Positions 26,232 to 35,441 are shown, numbered from the stretch's first letter. The stretch is DNA of 64,000 bases from an uncultured Desulfobulbus sp. (GCF_963664075.1 NZ_OY760916.1:3927001-3991000), one strand, 5' to 3'. Program-made: numbers and translations. The notes: generated by a model not told the origin, from the letters alone.

Positions 26232-26711
26232 GTTGTTCCTCCTATAATTGCGGAACTGAATTTTCTAACAATTTATTAGTGGATTCAGGTACTCACGCTC
26301 ACCATTTCATAAAAATGTGATTAGTATCAATGTTCAGCTTGAAAAAACGAGATCTTTCCCTCTGGTCGAGATATGACACCCGGGTTTAATTTTCTCCATT
26401 GGCAGCAGCCGCTCCTCCGGCATTTCGACTGAATGGGAGAAATCCCTGTAAGAGCTGGCAGCTCATTCGTCCCTTCAACATACTCAACGATTAGCCCCCA
26501 AAATTTGCATTTTGTGACTTTACCTCCCAGCTACAGAGGGGCATACTCCAAAATACAATCCGTACAAAATCGCAAACTGCTGAAAGTATATCGTTATTTA
26601 AAGGTTTATTTATATTATACGGCGAAGCAAATGAATATGACAAGGAAGAAGTCGGAAGATTTTCCAACAGGCACAAAGACCCCTCTCTGTCGGCGCAAGA
26701 AAGGTGAACGA
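26232..26711. other. 480-bp gap with a dispersed 63-bp element
   Basis: Holds the leader of the MshEN gene, the repeat at 26321-26383 and an AT-rich stretch toward 26711. A 107-codon plus-strand frame (26433-26756) has no recognisable content and overlaps the end of the PEP-CTERM gene on the other strand. Confidence 0.5.
26321..26383 (-). repeat. 63-bp dispersed element, copy A (upstream of the MshEN gene)
   Basis: Minus strand reads CGGGTGTCATATCTCGACCA, GAGGGAAAGATCTCGTTTTT, TCAAGCTGAACATTGATACT, AATCA. A near-identical copy in the same relation to its downstream gene is at 56887-56950. The word ATCTCG occurs twice within it, spaced by 13 bases. Confidence 0.8.
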
Positions 26712-27371
26712 TCAGTGAGTTTTTCTGCGAGTTCGGACAAATGTAAAACTGAGTAAAGCCGTCATAAACAACCCTGCAACTGAAGGTTCTGGAACAGCTG
26801 ACCTTACGGCGATGGCGTAGGCAACATTACTCGTATTAAGTTTAAATTGAGATCCCCAACCGAAATCAAATCCCCACCCAGTCTCCGCACCATTGATCTC
26901 TTCACTGGCGAGTGTCTCAAACCAATAGCAAGCAGGAATTAAATTTTCAAACCATCGGCTGGCTAGTTTATTGATATCATCTTGAGAATTGCCTGATTGT
27001 TTGTATTGCGATGTAAGCCCTATACTCACGTAATACAAATGTCCAATATCACTTACGTCTACATTGTATTTACTTGCATTAACCTGACCATCATAGATAT
27101 TCCCATTCCCCCAGTCTCCATCTGGCGTCCGGGGTAAATGCCAATCAGTATACCCTCCGTAGGCAGTATCCCTGAGCCATGCAACCCACTCGAGCGCTTT
27201 GCTATATGTCAACGGAGTGCTGGAAACCGCAGAGCGTGTCCAATACAGCCCTGTTGTTTCTTCAATAACGATTTCCCCCTCGACTCTCAACGAATCTGCC
27301 GAGGCGATAGAAGTAAAAACACAAACATTTAACAATAGAGAGACCAAGAGTGAAACAACGGGAATAGGCAT
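26712..27371 (-). CDS. PEP-CTERM sorting-domain protein with Lcl (DUF1566)-like domain
   Basis: Start set at the ATG giving MPIPVVSLLVSLLLNVCVFT because GGAGAG precedes it; the frame extends 16 codons more. About 219 residues: signal peptide ending near SIASA, a domain with TGLYWTRSAVSSTPLTYSKA, GYTDWHLPRTPDGDW and AYAIAVRSA that resembles Lcl/DUF1566, then the tail SAVPEPSVAGLFMTALLSF, TFVRTRRKTH. That tail is a textbook PEP-CTERM signal: VPEP motif, hydrophobic helix, Arg-rich end. It is the only protein in the window with one, and so the obvious local substrate of the exosortase at 20291. Confidence 0.88.
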   Translation of the reverse strand: MPIPVVSLLVSLLLNVCVFTSIASADSLRVEGEIVIEETTGLYWTRSAVSSTPLTYSKALEWVAWLRDTAYGGYTDWHLPRTPDGDWGNGNIYDGQVNASKYNVDVSDIGHLYYVSIGLTSQYKQSGNSQDDINKLASRWFENLIPACYWFETLASEEINGAETGWGFDFGWGSQFKLNTSNVAYAIAVRSAVPEPSVAGLFMTALLSFTFVRTRRKTH

Positions 27372-27499
27372 ATGCTCTCTCCAGGGAGTAACAGGACATT
27401 GAAATGGAACTGATGACACCGGGACATTGAAAACTATACAGCTTTAAGTGCATTATCAATGTTTTAATGAAAAAGATAGATTTTTTTCAAAATCTCATC

Positions 27500-28768
27500 T
27501 CACTCCAGTGCTCTCCTCAACGCTTCCTGCGCCTCTCTGTCTCCATGAACAAGCCGAACTTCACCAGGGGGCTTAGGCATGGAACGCACCCAATCAACTA
27601 GCATCTTCTGATCAGCATGTGCAGAATATCCACTCAGGCTATAAATTTTCGCCCGAACCGATTTGGTCCCATCTACGAGTTGCCTCCCCAAAGTCCCTTT
27701 CGCCTGATACCCAACGAAGAAAACGTCATTTTTAGGATCATCAAGCCCTCGCTCAAAATGATCAACAATGCGACCGCCAGTACACATACCACTACCTGCG
27801 ATGACTATGGCTGGCCCTTTCACTTGCAGCAATTTTTCATGATCCTTAAATCGTCGCACTGCATAGAGCCCTTTAAAATCAAAAGGATGATCTCCTCTGG
27901 CCATCAGTGACCGTGACTCGGCATCCCAAAACGATTCAAGAGATGAATATATCTCAGTAATTTTTAGTCCCAAGGGAGAATCGACAAAGACCGGCACATC
28001 CATACCAATGCGGTCCAATTCGTAGAGCAACTCTTGGGTCCGGCCAAGAGCAAAGGCGGGGATATAAACGATGCCTTCGTCGGCAAGGGCCATCTTCAAT
28101 AAATCCCGCAGTTCTGCAATACGATTATTGCGGTCTGGATGGAACCTGTCTCCATAGGTCGATTCGAGTATTAAAAGATCGCAGTTTTCCGGCCGATCTG
28201 GGTCCGGCAAAATAGGGGTTCCAGAGCACCCTAAATCACCAGAAAATACAACCTTATACTCCGATTGGTTTTGCAGTGAAAAATAGAACTGGATAAAGCA
28301 GGACCCCAGAATGTGACCGGCATTACAAAGTTTGAATGATATTCCATTGCGTAAGGTGAATTGTTTATGCAACTCAAATCCCCATGACAACTCATCGATA
28401 AGTCGTTCGAGGTTGTTGATCTCGTTACGGCTTCGTCGGTCATGACCAAAAGAGAGTGCATCGTGTAGCATGGGAACAAGCAGAGCTTTCGTTGCGTGGC
28501 TGCAAATAATTTCTCCTCGAAAACCAGCTTCGATCAAATCAGGGACACGCCCGATATGGTCAATGTGAGCATGTGTCAAAAAGAGATACTGTATTGATGC
28601 AGGACAGACAGGAAACTGATCAAAGGGTAGGGCAAGATCCTTTCCATAGGTTGCACCGCAGTCAACAAGGATCTGTACCCCCTCATCTTTTTCAGGGTTT
28701 GACTCAACAAGATGACAGGAGCCGGTCACACAGTTTTCAGCTCCAAGATGCGTAATGCGAGGAATCAT
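27500..28768 (-). CDS. MBL-fold beta-CASP metallo-hydrolase (RNA-processing exonuclease type)
   Basis: 422 residues. Metallo-beta-lactamase zinc motifs: FLTHAHIDHIGRVPDLIEAG (HxHxDH), NAGHILGSC, FSGDLGCSG. The beta-CASP insertion includes LLILESTYGDRFH, YIPAFALGRTQELLYEL and GSGMCTGGRIVDHFE, and the C-terminal RMMBL part has LSGYSAHADQKMLVDWV. This combination is found in CPSF-73/YSH1-like and bacterial beta-CASP nucleases acting on RNA. Cytoplasmic. Not obviously linked to neighbouring EPS genes. Confidence 0.9.
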   Translation of the reverse strand: MIPRITHLGAENCVTGSCHLVESNPEKDEGVQILVDCGATYGKDLALPFDQFPVCPASIQYLFLTHAHIDHIGRVPDLIEAGFRGEIICSHATKALLVPMLHDALSFGHDRRSRNEINNLERLIDELSWGFELHKQFTLRNGISFKLCNAGHILGSCFIQFYFSLQNQSEYKVVFSGDLGCSGTPILPDPDRPENCDLLILESTYGDRFHPDRNNRIAELRDLLKMALADEGIVYIPAFALGRTQELLYELDRIGMDVPVFVDSPLGLKITEIYSSLESFWDAESRSLMARGDHPFDFKGLYAVRRFKDHEKLLQVKGPAIVIAGSGMCTGGRIVDHFERGLDDPKNDVFFVGYQAKGTLGRQLVDGTKSVRAKIYSLSGYSAHADQKMLVDWVRSMPKPPGEVRLVHGDREAQEALRRALE

Positions 28769-28844
28769 AAGAATACGAAATGTAGAGTTGTTTACTCAAA
28801 CTCGTGAATGCTATTGAATAGCATCATTGGGTGCTCCCAAACAC

Positions 28845-28873
28845 GGTGGGCAGAGAGCATCAATCTGCCCACC
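28845..28873. repeat. Hairpin GGTGGGCAG / CTGCCCACC
   Basis: Perfect 9-bp stem, 11-base loop, between two minus-strand genes. Related to the hairpin at 12652-12677 (shared GGTGGGCA core). Followed on the plus strand by TTTCATT only. Confidence 0.65.
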
Positions 28874-28911
28874 TTTCATTCACCTCACGGGCTCAGTTTT
28901 TTTGCAAATAA

Positions 28912-29166
28912 TTATTCTTTAACCGTGATATCGGCTCTTATTTTTTCCATGATTTTCTCACCAATCCCTTTTACCTTGGCAAGGTCATCAATGGTTTTAA
29001 ATTCGCCATGGGCATCTCTGTATTCAATAATGGCACCGGCCTTGGACAGCCCAATGCCATTGAGCGTTGCAAGCTCTGCCTGGGTGGCAGTATTGATATT
29101 GATTTTGGCAAAAGCTGCGGTCGCAAAAAAGAGGACTAGCAACAACGTCATGTAAAATTTTTTCAT
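28912..29166 (-). CDS. Small secreted ComEA-like helix-hairpin-helix protein
   Basis: 84 residues: a signal peptide (MKKFYMTLLLVLFFATAAFA) and then a double helix-hairpin-helix: ININTATQAELATLNGIGLS and KTIDDLAKVKGIGEKIMEKI. This is the DNA-binding unit of ComEA, the periplasmic DNA receptor for uptake, but many short family members lack a demonstrated role. Good ribosome site (AGGAGAAATCT). Stands alone, with a REP-like hairpin downstream. Confidence 0.88.
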   Translation of the reverse strand: MKKFYMTLLLVLFFATAAFAKININTATQAELATLNGIGLSKAGAIIEYRDAHGEFKTIDDLAKVKGIGEKIMEKIRADITVKE

Positions 29167-29345
29167 AGATTTCTCCTATTTTCGAAAAAGAAAAATGTAT
29201 TCAGGACGCCCTCTACTTGTCCATCGTAAAGAATTTGTATATTTTTTGTCAAACTCTATATCTTCACAACTAACTAATTTACCGATACAAAACAATTAAA
29301 ACCTTTGCAGCCCAGCTCATTTGAGCCAATGACTTTTTCTCTTCT

Positions 29346-30314
29346 TTGTCTATCAGTCCTGTGAAACACAACAAAAAGATACATATTTTATCTCTAGGCG
29401 CTATCCTAATCATAGGATTTCCCTTTTTCTTTTACGGGGGACCTGGGTACCACTCAAGCCGATCCTTTATGTCATTATGGGATCTGGGTCACGTTTTATT
29501 TTTTGCTTTTGCCACATTCTTTTTTTTACAAATTGCCGAGAAAAAAATGCTTCAATGGAAACTTTGGCAACTTATCATTTCGGTCCTTTTCACTGTTGTC
29601 GCTGCCGGTAGCTGTATAGAATGGCTTCAAAGCCTGACCAGTGATCGTTCCCCAGATATTATGGACGTGGTCCGCAACCAAATCGGCTGTTTTTTCGCTC
29701 TTTCTTTTTCCAAAGTCACAAGTCAACTCTGCATTCCCCGAATTAAGCTCAAATTTCTTAAAGCCCTTGCCGTGGTTTTGCTTCTCTTCGCTTGTATTCC
29801 CCTGATCAAAGCCTTCAGCGACGAACAAGTTGCCCGTTCTCAGTTCCCGCTTTTAGCTGATTTTGAAACTCCCTTTGAAATAAGTCGCTGGACGAATACT
29901 CTCCACCTCTTTGACGAAAGGACGCATGTACGCCATGGCTCACATGCTCTAAGGGTTCAGCTCACAACGGCAAAGTATTCCGGCACTGCTCTTTTTCACT
30001 TCCCTGGGAACTGGCAAGGATACTCTTTCCTTCACTGGAGTGTGTATAATACGCTAACGAGTTCATTACCAATCACGTTGCGGATTCACGACGTTGAGCA
30101 TAAAAAGCACGGCTCTCAATATTCAGACCGTTTCAACAGAGTGTTCCAGCTACAACCGGGCTGGAATGACCTAACCGTTAATTTAGAAGATGTTCGCTCG
30201 GCCCCGAAAAACCGGAGTATGGATATGAAACACATTGAACTGCTAGGCTTTTTTGTTATCCAATTATCGGAGCCTTCTGCAATAATCGTCGATCACTTTT
30301 ATCTCAGCCGCTAA
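29346..30314 (+). CDS. VanZ-like membrane protein with C-terminal carbohydrate-binding-like domain
   Basis: Up to 322 residues. Starts are uncertain: TTG 29346 or GTG 29361, neither with a clear ribosome site. The first ~150 residues have four membrane segments with the VanZ-like signature WDLGHVLFFAFATFF and CIEWLQSLTSDRSPDIMDVV, then NQIGCFFA. The remaining ~150 residues (DFETPFEISRWTNTLHLFDE ... GWNDLTVNLEDV ... HIELLGFFVIQL) look like an extracytoplasmic beta-sandwich similar to CBM-type domains. Immediately upstream of the sensor kinase, seven bases apart, so likely the first gene of that operon. Confidence 0.75.
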   Translation: MSISPVKHNKKIHILSLGAILIIGFPFFFYGGPGYHSSRSFMSLWDLGHVLFFAFATFFFLQIAEKKMLQWKLWQLIISVLFTVVAAGSCIEWLQSLTSDRSPDIMDVVRNQIGCFFALSFSKVTSQLCIPRIKLKFLKALAVVLLLFACIPLIKAFSDEQVARSQFPLLADFETPFEISRWTNTLHLFDERTHVRHGSHALRVQLTTAKYSGTALFHFPGNWQGYSFLHWSVYNTLTSSLPITLRIHDVEHKKHGSQYSDRFNRVFQLQPGWNDLTVNLEDVRSAPKNRSMDMKHIELLGFFVIQLSEPSAIIVDHFYLSR

Positions 30315-30320
30315 TTCCCC

Positions 30321-31793
30321 GTGAATCGAATATATCACCCGCGTTCCTTTTTCTCTCTCCTGCTCACTGGCTTTGTTGTCGTGGCCCTGCCCCTTATTGT
30401 GGCCATGGCCAGCTCTCTCCAGATACTCGATAGTTTGGCCGAACAAAGCACGGTGGCGGTTTTACGGTCTGTCTCTCGGATTGATAACAGCAAAAAGGTG
30501 ATAGAATTACTCAAAAATCAGGAACGTGCAGCCAGACTCTTTCGAGTGCTCAAAGAACAGGTCCATCTTGAAGATGTTAATCAGCTACACGTGCAGATAG
30601 AGGGGCTGTTTCGCCAGATAGCGGCAACAAGTACGGAAGCACGGCTCACCCCTCTCATCAGCGCCCTGGATGAAAATGAGCAAAAATTGGTCACCCTGCT
30701 TAATGCGTCGGCGAAAGATCCGAATACACCCTCTCAGGCCATTGAAACAGCCCTGGCCGGCTATGAACAGATTGCAATGCTCGCCTCCCAAATAGAACGA
30801 CTTTCCAGCACGTTGATGATTGAGGAGGTCGACCAGCTTCGAAAACAGGTCCAGCGCAATAAAACGGCACTCATGTGGCAGATTTGCGGATTGCTCACTT
30901 TTTGCGCCCTGCTCATCGCCCTTTTTATAGCGCTGATCATTCGTCCGGTGTACCAGATGGATCAATCTATAGAACGACTGGGGGAGGGAGACTTTACCAC
31001 GCCTATCCTGGTGAATGGCCCTCGTGACCTGGAAGCTATCGGCAAAAAACTGGACTGGCTCCGCAAACGGTTGGATGTTCTGGATCGGGATAAAGCCAAG
31101 ATGCTTGCTCATATCTCCCATGAACTCAAAACTCCTCTGGCATCCATCAAAGAAGGCGCAGGTCTCCTGAAAGATGGCGTCGTTGGCCCACTCTCGGCTC
31201 AACAGGCAGAGGTTCTTGCAATCTTGGATAACAACTGCCGCAAACTCCAGGGACTCATCCAAAATATTCTAGATTTCAACATGGCTCGAGCTCGCGAACA
31301 ATCCCTGCCTGTTGATACCATTGAACTCCATACCCTTATCGAAGACGTCATCGATAACCATAAAACAACAATCCTTGCCCACGACATCCACCTTACGCTT
31401 GACTTGCCCCCTACCCTGGTTGCGGCTCAGTCGGACAGAATGGTCACTGTCATTGATAATCTTTTGAGCAATGCCGTCAAATTCACACCTAATGGTGGCG
31501 AGATACAACTCACCCTCAAACATAAAGAGCGCCATGCAGAGCTCTTGGTGGAAGACTCTGGACCGGGCGTGAATGAAGAAGAGCGATCACAAATCTTTCA
31601 ACCCTTTTTCACAGGTCAACAAGAAAACCACTCACCCATTAAAGGGTCTGGCCTGGGACTTGCTATAACAAGGGAATATCTCCAAAACTGCGGAGGATCC
31701 CTGCGGCTACTCCCCAACACCCCAAATCAGGGTTCGAGTTTTTTGGCAACCATTCCTCTTGCTCAAACACAGGAGTCAAACATAATAGCATGA
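30321..31793 (+). CDS. glrK: GlrK-like membrane sensor histidine kinase
   Basis: 490 residues from GTG 30321. First membrane helix ~11-33 (LLLTGFVVVALPLIVAMASS), a ~150-residue helical periplasmic sensor, second helix ~188-208, HAMP, then the H-box MLAHISHELKTPLASIKEG with the phosphorylated His, N-box DNLLSNAVKFTPNGG and G-box KGSGLGLAITREYL. Overlaps a lipoprotein gene by four bases (ATGA), which is followed by a GlrR-like regulator: the same three-gene order as enterobacterial glrK-qseG-glrR. The assignment rests on that order and on the clear GlrR match. Confidence 0.85.
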   Translation: MNRIYHPRSFFSLLLTGFVVVALPLIVAMASSLQILDSLAEQSTVAVLRSVSRIDNSKKVIELLKNQERAARLFRVLKEQVHLEDVNQLHVQIEGLFRQIAATSTEARLTPLISALDENEQKLVTLLNASAKDPNTPSQAIETALAGYEQIAMLASQIERLSSTLMIEEVDQLRKQVQRNKTALMWQICGLLTFCALLIALFIALIIRPVYQMDQSIERLGEGDFTTPILVNGPRDLEAIGKKLDWLRKRLDVLDRDKAKMLAHISHELKTPLASIKEGAGLLKDGVVGPLSAQQAEVLAILDNNCRKLQGLIQNILDFNMARAREQSLPVDTIELHTLIEDVIDNHKTTILAHDIHLTLDLPPTLVAAQSDRMVTVIDNLLSNAVKFTPNGGEIQLTLKHKERHAELLVEDSGPGVNEEERSQIFQPFFTGQQENHSPIKGSGLGLAITREYLQNCGGSLRLLPNTPNQGSSFLATIPLAQTQESNIIA

Positions 31794-32347
31794 AACAATC
31801 TATTTCTATTGGGATAATCATCAGCTTGCTCTCCTTGCTCAGTGGTTGTGCAGCCTTAAATAATCATTTTTCATCAAATGGGGATGCAAACGGCAACAGA
31901 GCTCTGTCCCCTTCTGAGACCATTCTCAACTGTATCCAGAAGAAGACAGATATCTCACGTGCCGAATACAACCTTATGCTCCAGAAAACTGAAGAATTAT
32001 ATGCCCAACAGCCAAACAAACAACACTCGCTGGAGATGATCTGCCTCAACATCCATCCCCTCGCAGGCTACAGTCAGTTTCGCAAAGGAATTCAGCAAAT
32101 TTCAAAATATGTAGAAGCACATCCGGCAGATGCATCTGGGTTGAGCGGTCTGGAAAACATCCTGGATCAACTCAATCGCGAACGGGTTGTCCGTTGGAAT
32201 CTCTCCATTGAAAACCAAAATCTCGAGGAGCAGAACAAGCAACTGCAACAGAAAGCTTCCCAGGATAAGCATCGCCTGAGTGAGCTCAAAAAACAGATTG
32301 ATCAGCTCAAAAACATCGAAAATATCATTAAAAATCGGGATAACTAA
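31790..32347 (+). CDS. qseG: QseG-like lipoprotein with coiled coil
   Basis: 185 residues. Lipoprotein signal SIGIIISLLSLLSGCAALNN with the lipobox LSGC; after the Cys come Ala-Ala, so outer-membrane sorting is expected by the +2 rule. The mature part has two conserved-looking Cys (TILNCIQKK and LEMICLN), and a C-terminal coiled coil (NLEEQNKQLQQKASQDKHRL). Sequence similarity to QseG cannot be judged closely by eye; the call is based on lipoprotein type and on position between glrK and glrR homologues. Confidence 0.68.
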   Translation: MKQSISIGIIISLLSLLSGCAALNNHFSSNGDANGNRALSPSETILNCIQKKTDISRAEYNLMLQKTEELYAQQPNKQHSLEMICLNIHPLAGYSQFRKGIQQISKYVEAHPADASGLSGLENILDQLNRERVVRWNLSIENQNLEEQNKQLQQKASQDKHRLSELKKQIDQLKNIENIIKNRDN

Positions 32348-32348
32348 T

Positions 32349-33698
32349 ATGGATCAGCACCAAGCTAAAGTTCTGCTGATTGATGACGAGAGCGACCTGC
32401 TCCGACTGTGGAAACTCCGCCTGGAAAGCAACGGATATATGGTGATTACCGCAGAAAGCGGTGAAGAAGGACTGGCAGCCTTTGCCGCCTGGAAACCCGA
32501 GGTGGTCCTCACCGATCTGCGTATGCCCGGTATCGATGGCATGGCTCTCTTTGAAGCCATCCGCCAACAGAATAAATCTGTACCGGTCATCATTATCACC
32601 GCCCATGGCTCCATCCCCGAGGCGGTCGAAGCAACCCGACAGGGTGTATTTTCCTTTTTAACCAAACCCATTGATGGTGCGGCGCTTGTTAAAGAGGTCG
32701 CCAATGCACTGGAGCTTTCCAGTGGTCATCCCGAGAACACCTCAAAACGCAACACCTGGCGCCAGGATATTGTCTGCCAGAGCCAAGCCATGGAGGAGCT
32801 GCTTTCTCGGGCCAAACTGGTGGCAGAAACGGATGCGACCGTGCTGATTCGGGGAGAAAGTGGCACCGGCAAGGAACTTTTGGCCATAGCCCTGCATAAT
32901 GCCAGTCAGTACCGCAATGGACCTTTCATTCCGGTGAACTGTACGGCTATTCCAGAGAGTTTGTTGGAGTCAGAATTATTTGGCCATGTAAAAGGTTCCT
33001 TTACAGGGGCTGTCAAAAACTATGCAGGCCTGTTTCAGTCGGCGCACAACGGCACGCTTTTTCTTGATGAAATCGGTGACATGCCTCTGCATATTCAGGT
33101 GAAACTGCTGCGGGTACTCCAGGATCGGCAGATCAGACCAGTAGGGAGCTCTCAACCTATTCCTGTGAATGTGCGCATCATATCGGCTACCCACCGCAAC
33201 CTGGAAGAGGCAATCAAAGAAAACACCTTTCGAGAGGATCTCTTTTACCGCCTCAACGTGGTCAGCCTTGAATTGCCCCCCCTGCATCAACGCAGGGAAG
33301 ACATTCCTTTGCTGGCCGAGCATTTTGTCCAACAGCTGCAGAAAAAGGGGGATGGTCAGGATAAGCGATTCACGCCAGAGGCGATGAAGGTATTGGTGGA
33401 AGCCCCCTGGCCAGGAAACGTACGCCAACTGTTTAATGTGGTGGAAAACGCCATGGCCCTGGCAACCTCTTCCCTTATCTCAGAGGACTTGCTGCACGAC
33501 GCGATCAAACAGCATCAAAATAAAATTTTGCCACTTTCAGAAGCCAAGCGCCAGTTTGAGCAACAGTACCTGATTCAGTTGTTGCAAACTACCCAAGGCA
33601 ACGTCTCCCAAGCGGCTCGTCTTGCCCAGCGCAACCGAACTGATTTCTATAAATTATTGAATCGGCATCATATTGTCCCAGCTTTGTATAAGGATTAG
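32349..33698 (+). CDS. glrR: GlrR-like sigma-54-dependent response regulator
   Basis: Start set at ATG 32349, one base after the lipoprotein stop; the frame continues upstream as a shadow. 449 residues. Receiver domain with acidic pocket DDE 12-14, phospho-acceptor Asp56 (VLTDLRMPG) and Lys in FLTKP. The AAA+ domain has Walker A GESGTGKE, Walker B TLFLDEIGDMP and the sigma-54 contact loop, here GSFTGA rather than the usual GAFTGA. The Fis-type HTH end, GNVSQAARLAQRNRTDFYKL, is strikingly like enterobacterial GlrR. Activates sigma-54 promoters in response to its kinase; in this setting probably surface or EPS genes. Confidence 0.92.
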   Translation: MDQHQAKVLLIDDESDLLRLWKLRLESNGYMVITAESGEEGLAAFAAWKPEVVLTDLRMPGIDGMALFEAIRQQNKSVPVIIITAHGSIPEAVEATRQGVFSFLTKPIDGAALVKEVANALELSSGHPENTSKRNTWRQDIVCQSQAMEELLSRAKLVAETDATVLIRGESGTGKELLAIALHNASQYRNGPFIPVNCTAIPESLLESELFGHVKGSFTGAVKNYAGLFQSAHNGTLFLDEIGDMPLHIQVKLLRVLQDRQIRPVGSSQPIPVNVRIISATHRNLEEAIKENTFREDLFYRLNVVSLELPPLHQRREDIPLLAEHFVQQLQKKGDGQDKRFTPEAMKVLVEAPWPGNVRQLFNVVENAMALATSSLISEDLLHDAIKQHQNKILPLSEAKRQFEQQYLIQLLQTTQGNVSQAARLAQRNRTDFYKLLNRHHIVPALYKD

Positions 33699-34024
33699 TA
33701 TGAGCAATATCGAGTTAGAGAAACTCGCAGAGGCATGGATGCTATGGAACCTACAGCACAAATATCGTTCAACAAATCGTACGTGTCTTGTAACTTAGGT
33801 TGTCGTTTGATATGCTCGTTAATATAATTCTATCAGCAGATATAAACGCTGTGATCTTTTCGAATGCTTCACGGAGCCAGATCTATTTTTAGATATTATT
33901 ATGCCTACTCCAACAATAAATTCAAATATCACCAATTCAACGACTTACATCTTTCTACAATCATTTATTCCTTTCAGATAATTCAAATTATTATCCCTCG
34001 AAGGTACCAACTCTAGAAAATCAT
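33699..34024. other. 326-bp gap; one tiny possible ORF
   Basis: A 32-codon frame (33700-33798, MSNIELEKLAEAWMLWNLQH...) starts two bases after the glrR stop. It has no recognisable domain and no strong ribosome site. The remainder is AT-rich non-coding sequence leading to the dehydrogenase gene; no clear terminator or promoter was identified. Confidence 0.4.
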
Positions 34025-35302
34025 ATGCTCAATCTCGATAAAGTCTCTATTGCCGTCATTGGTCTTGGTTATGTTGGCCTTCCCCTGGCCGTTGAATTTA
34101 GCAAAAAACGCCCCACTTTCGGCTTTGATTTAAAAGAAAAACGAATTGAGGAACTTAAACAACACATAGATGTAACTCGGGAGGTTACCACAGAAGAACT
34201 CAAACAGGTCGGCAAATTGCAATATAGTTGCCACATCAAAGATCTCTCTGAATGCAATATCTTTATCGTCGCTGTCCCCACCCCAATCGACGATAATAAA
34301 CGACCTGATTTCACCCCTTTGATCAAAGCCTCAGAGACCGTCGCCCAAGTCCTTAAAACGGGCGATATCGTTATTTATGAATCGACAGTCTATCCAGGAG
34401 CGACCGAGGAAGTTTGTGTCCCTATTTTGGAACGAGTTTCTGGCCTCCAGTTCAACCAGGATTTCTTTACAGGCTATAGCCCAGAGCGCATCAATCCCGG
34501 TGACCACCAACACCGCTTACCAACCATCGTCAAGGTCACTTCTGGATCCACGCCCGAGGCGGCCGATTTTGTTGACGCGCTCTATGGGCTCATCATCACT
34601 GCTGGCACCTATAAAGCAAGCTCCATTCGTGTAGCCGAGGCGGCCAAGGTTATCGAAAATACCCAACGCGACGTCAATATTGCTTTGATTAATGAATTGG
34701 CACTAATCTTCAATAAACTTGGGATAGACACTTTGGAAGTACTCAAAGCGGCGGGAACTAAATGGAATTTCTTACCGTTTCGCCCTGGTCTTGTTGGAGG
34801 TCACTGCATTGGTGTCGATCCCTATTATCTCACTCACAAAGCCCAGGAGGTTGGTTATCACCCGGAAATGATCTTGGCGGGACGACGACTTAACGATGAT
34901 ATGGGCCGGTATATTGCTTCGGAAACCGTCAAACTGATGTTGAAACGGCGCATCCATGTAGCCGGTGCTCATATACTGGTTCTTGGTTTGACTTTTAAAG
35001 AAAATTGCCCAGACTTACGCAATACCCGAGTGATAGACATTATCAATGAATTGACATCTTTTGGTGCCAATGTGGAAGTCTATGATCCTTGGGTCGATCA
35101 GGAAGAAGCAGCTGCCATGTATAACGTGACCATGATCCCAGAACTTCCTCCACTACGCTACGATGCCGTGGTCTTGGCAGTGGGCCACCAGGAATTTGCA
35201 AGGCTTACTGAATCTGAATTACGTAAAATTTGTCGGACAAATGCGGTAATCTACGACGTAAAACACGCCCTGCCTTCCGATGTTGCCGATGGAACGCTTT
35301 AG
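34025..35302 (+). CDS. tviB: Nucleotide-sugar dehydrogenase, TviB/WbpO type (UDP-GlcNAc/GalNAc 6-dehydrogenase)
   Basis: 425 residues. [20 protein letters not shown] is the NAD-binding Rossmann motif; [15 protein letters not shown] follows; the catalytic Cys lies in [20 protein letters not shown]; the C-terminal UDP-binding domain includes [17 protein letters not shown]. The SPERINPGD segment and the GVDPYYL motif fit the TviB/WbpO/CapL branch, which oxidises UDP-N-acetylhexosamines to uronic acids, rather than Ugd (UDP-glucose). It would feed an amino-uronic acid into the polysaccharide made by the upstream transferases. Stands alone, last plus-strand gene of the surface-sugar region. Confidence 0.87.
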   Translation: MLNLDKVSIAVIGLGYVGLPLAVEFSKKRPTFGFDLKEKRIEELKQHIDVTREVTTEELKQVGKLQYSCHIKDLSECNIFIVAVPTPIDDNKRPDFTPLIKASETVAQVLKTGDIVIYESTVYPGATEEVCVPILERVSGLQFNQDFFTGYSPERINPGDHQHRLPTIVKVTSGSTPEAADFVDALYGLIITAGTYKASSIRVAEAAKVIENTQRDVNIALINELALIFNKLGIDTLEVLKAAGTKWNFLPFRPGLVGGHCIGVDPYYLTHKAQEVGYHPEMILAGRRLNDDMGRYIASETVKLMLKRRIHVAGAHILVLGLTFKENCPDLRNTRVIDIINELTSFGANVEVYDPWVDQEEAAAMYNVTMIPELPPLRYDAVVLAVGHQEFARLTESELRKICRTNAVIYDVKHALPSDVADGTL

Positions 35303-35441
35303 CTGATACAAGGAAGGAAAATGAGGACAGACCACGGCTTACTTCTCGGGTCGCAATTTAACGACATTTTTGCTTGTCAATGATCAATAAGTCCAATATT
35401 TCAAAAAGATAACACTGTCACTTTTAAGCGACACAAGAACC

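Noticed and set aside
31720-31750. tRNA T-arm-like GGTTCGAGTT
   Set aside because: Inside the histidine kinase gene with no surrounding cloverleaf; no tRNA genes were found in the window.
34025-35302. UDP-glucose 6-dehydrogenase (Ugd)
   Set aside because: The GVDPYYL and SPERINPGD motifs and length fit the TviB/WbpO group better than Ugd.
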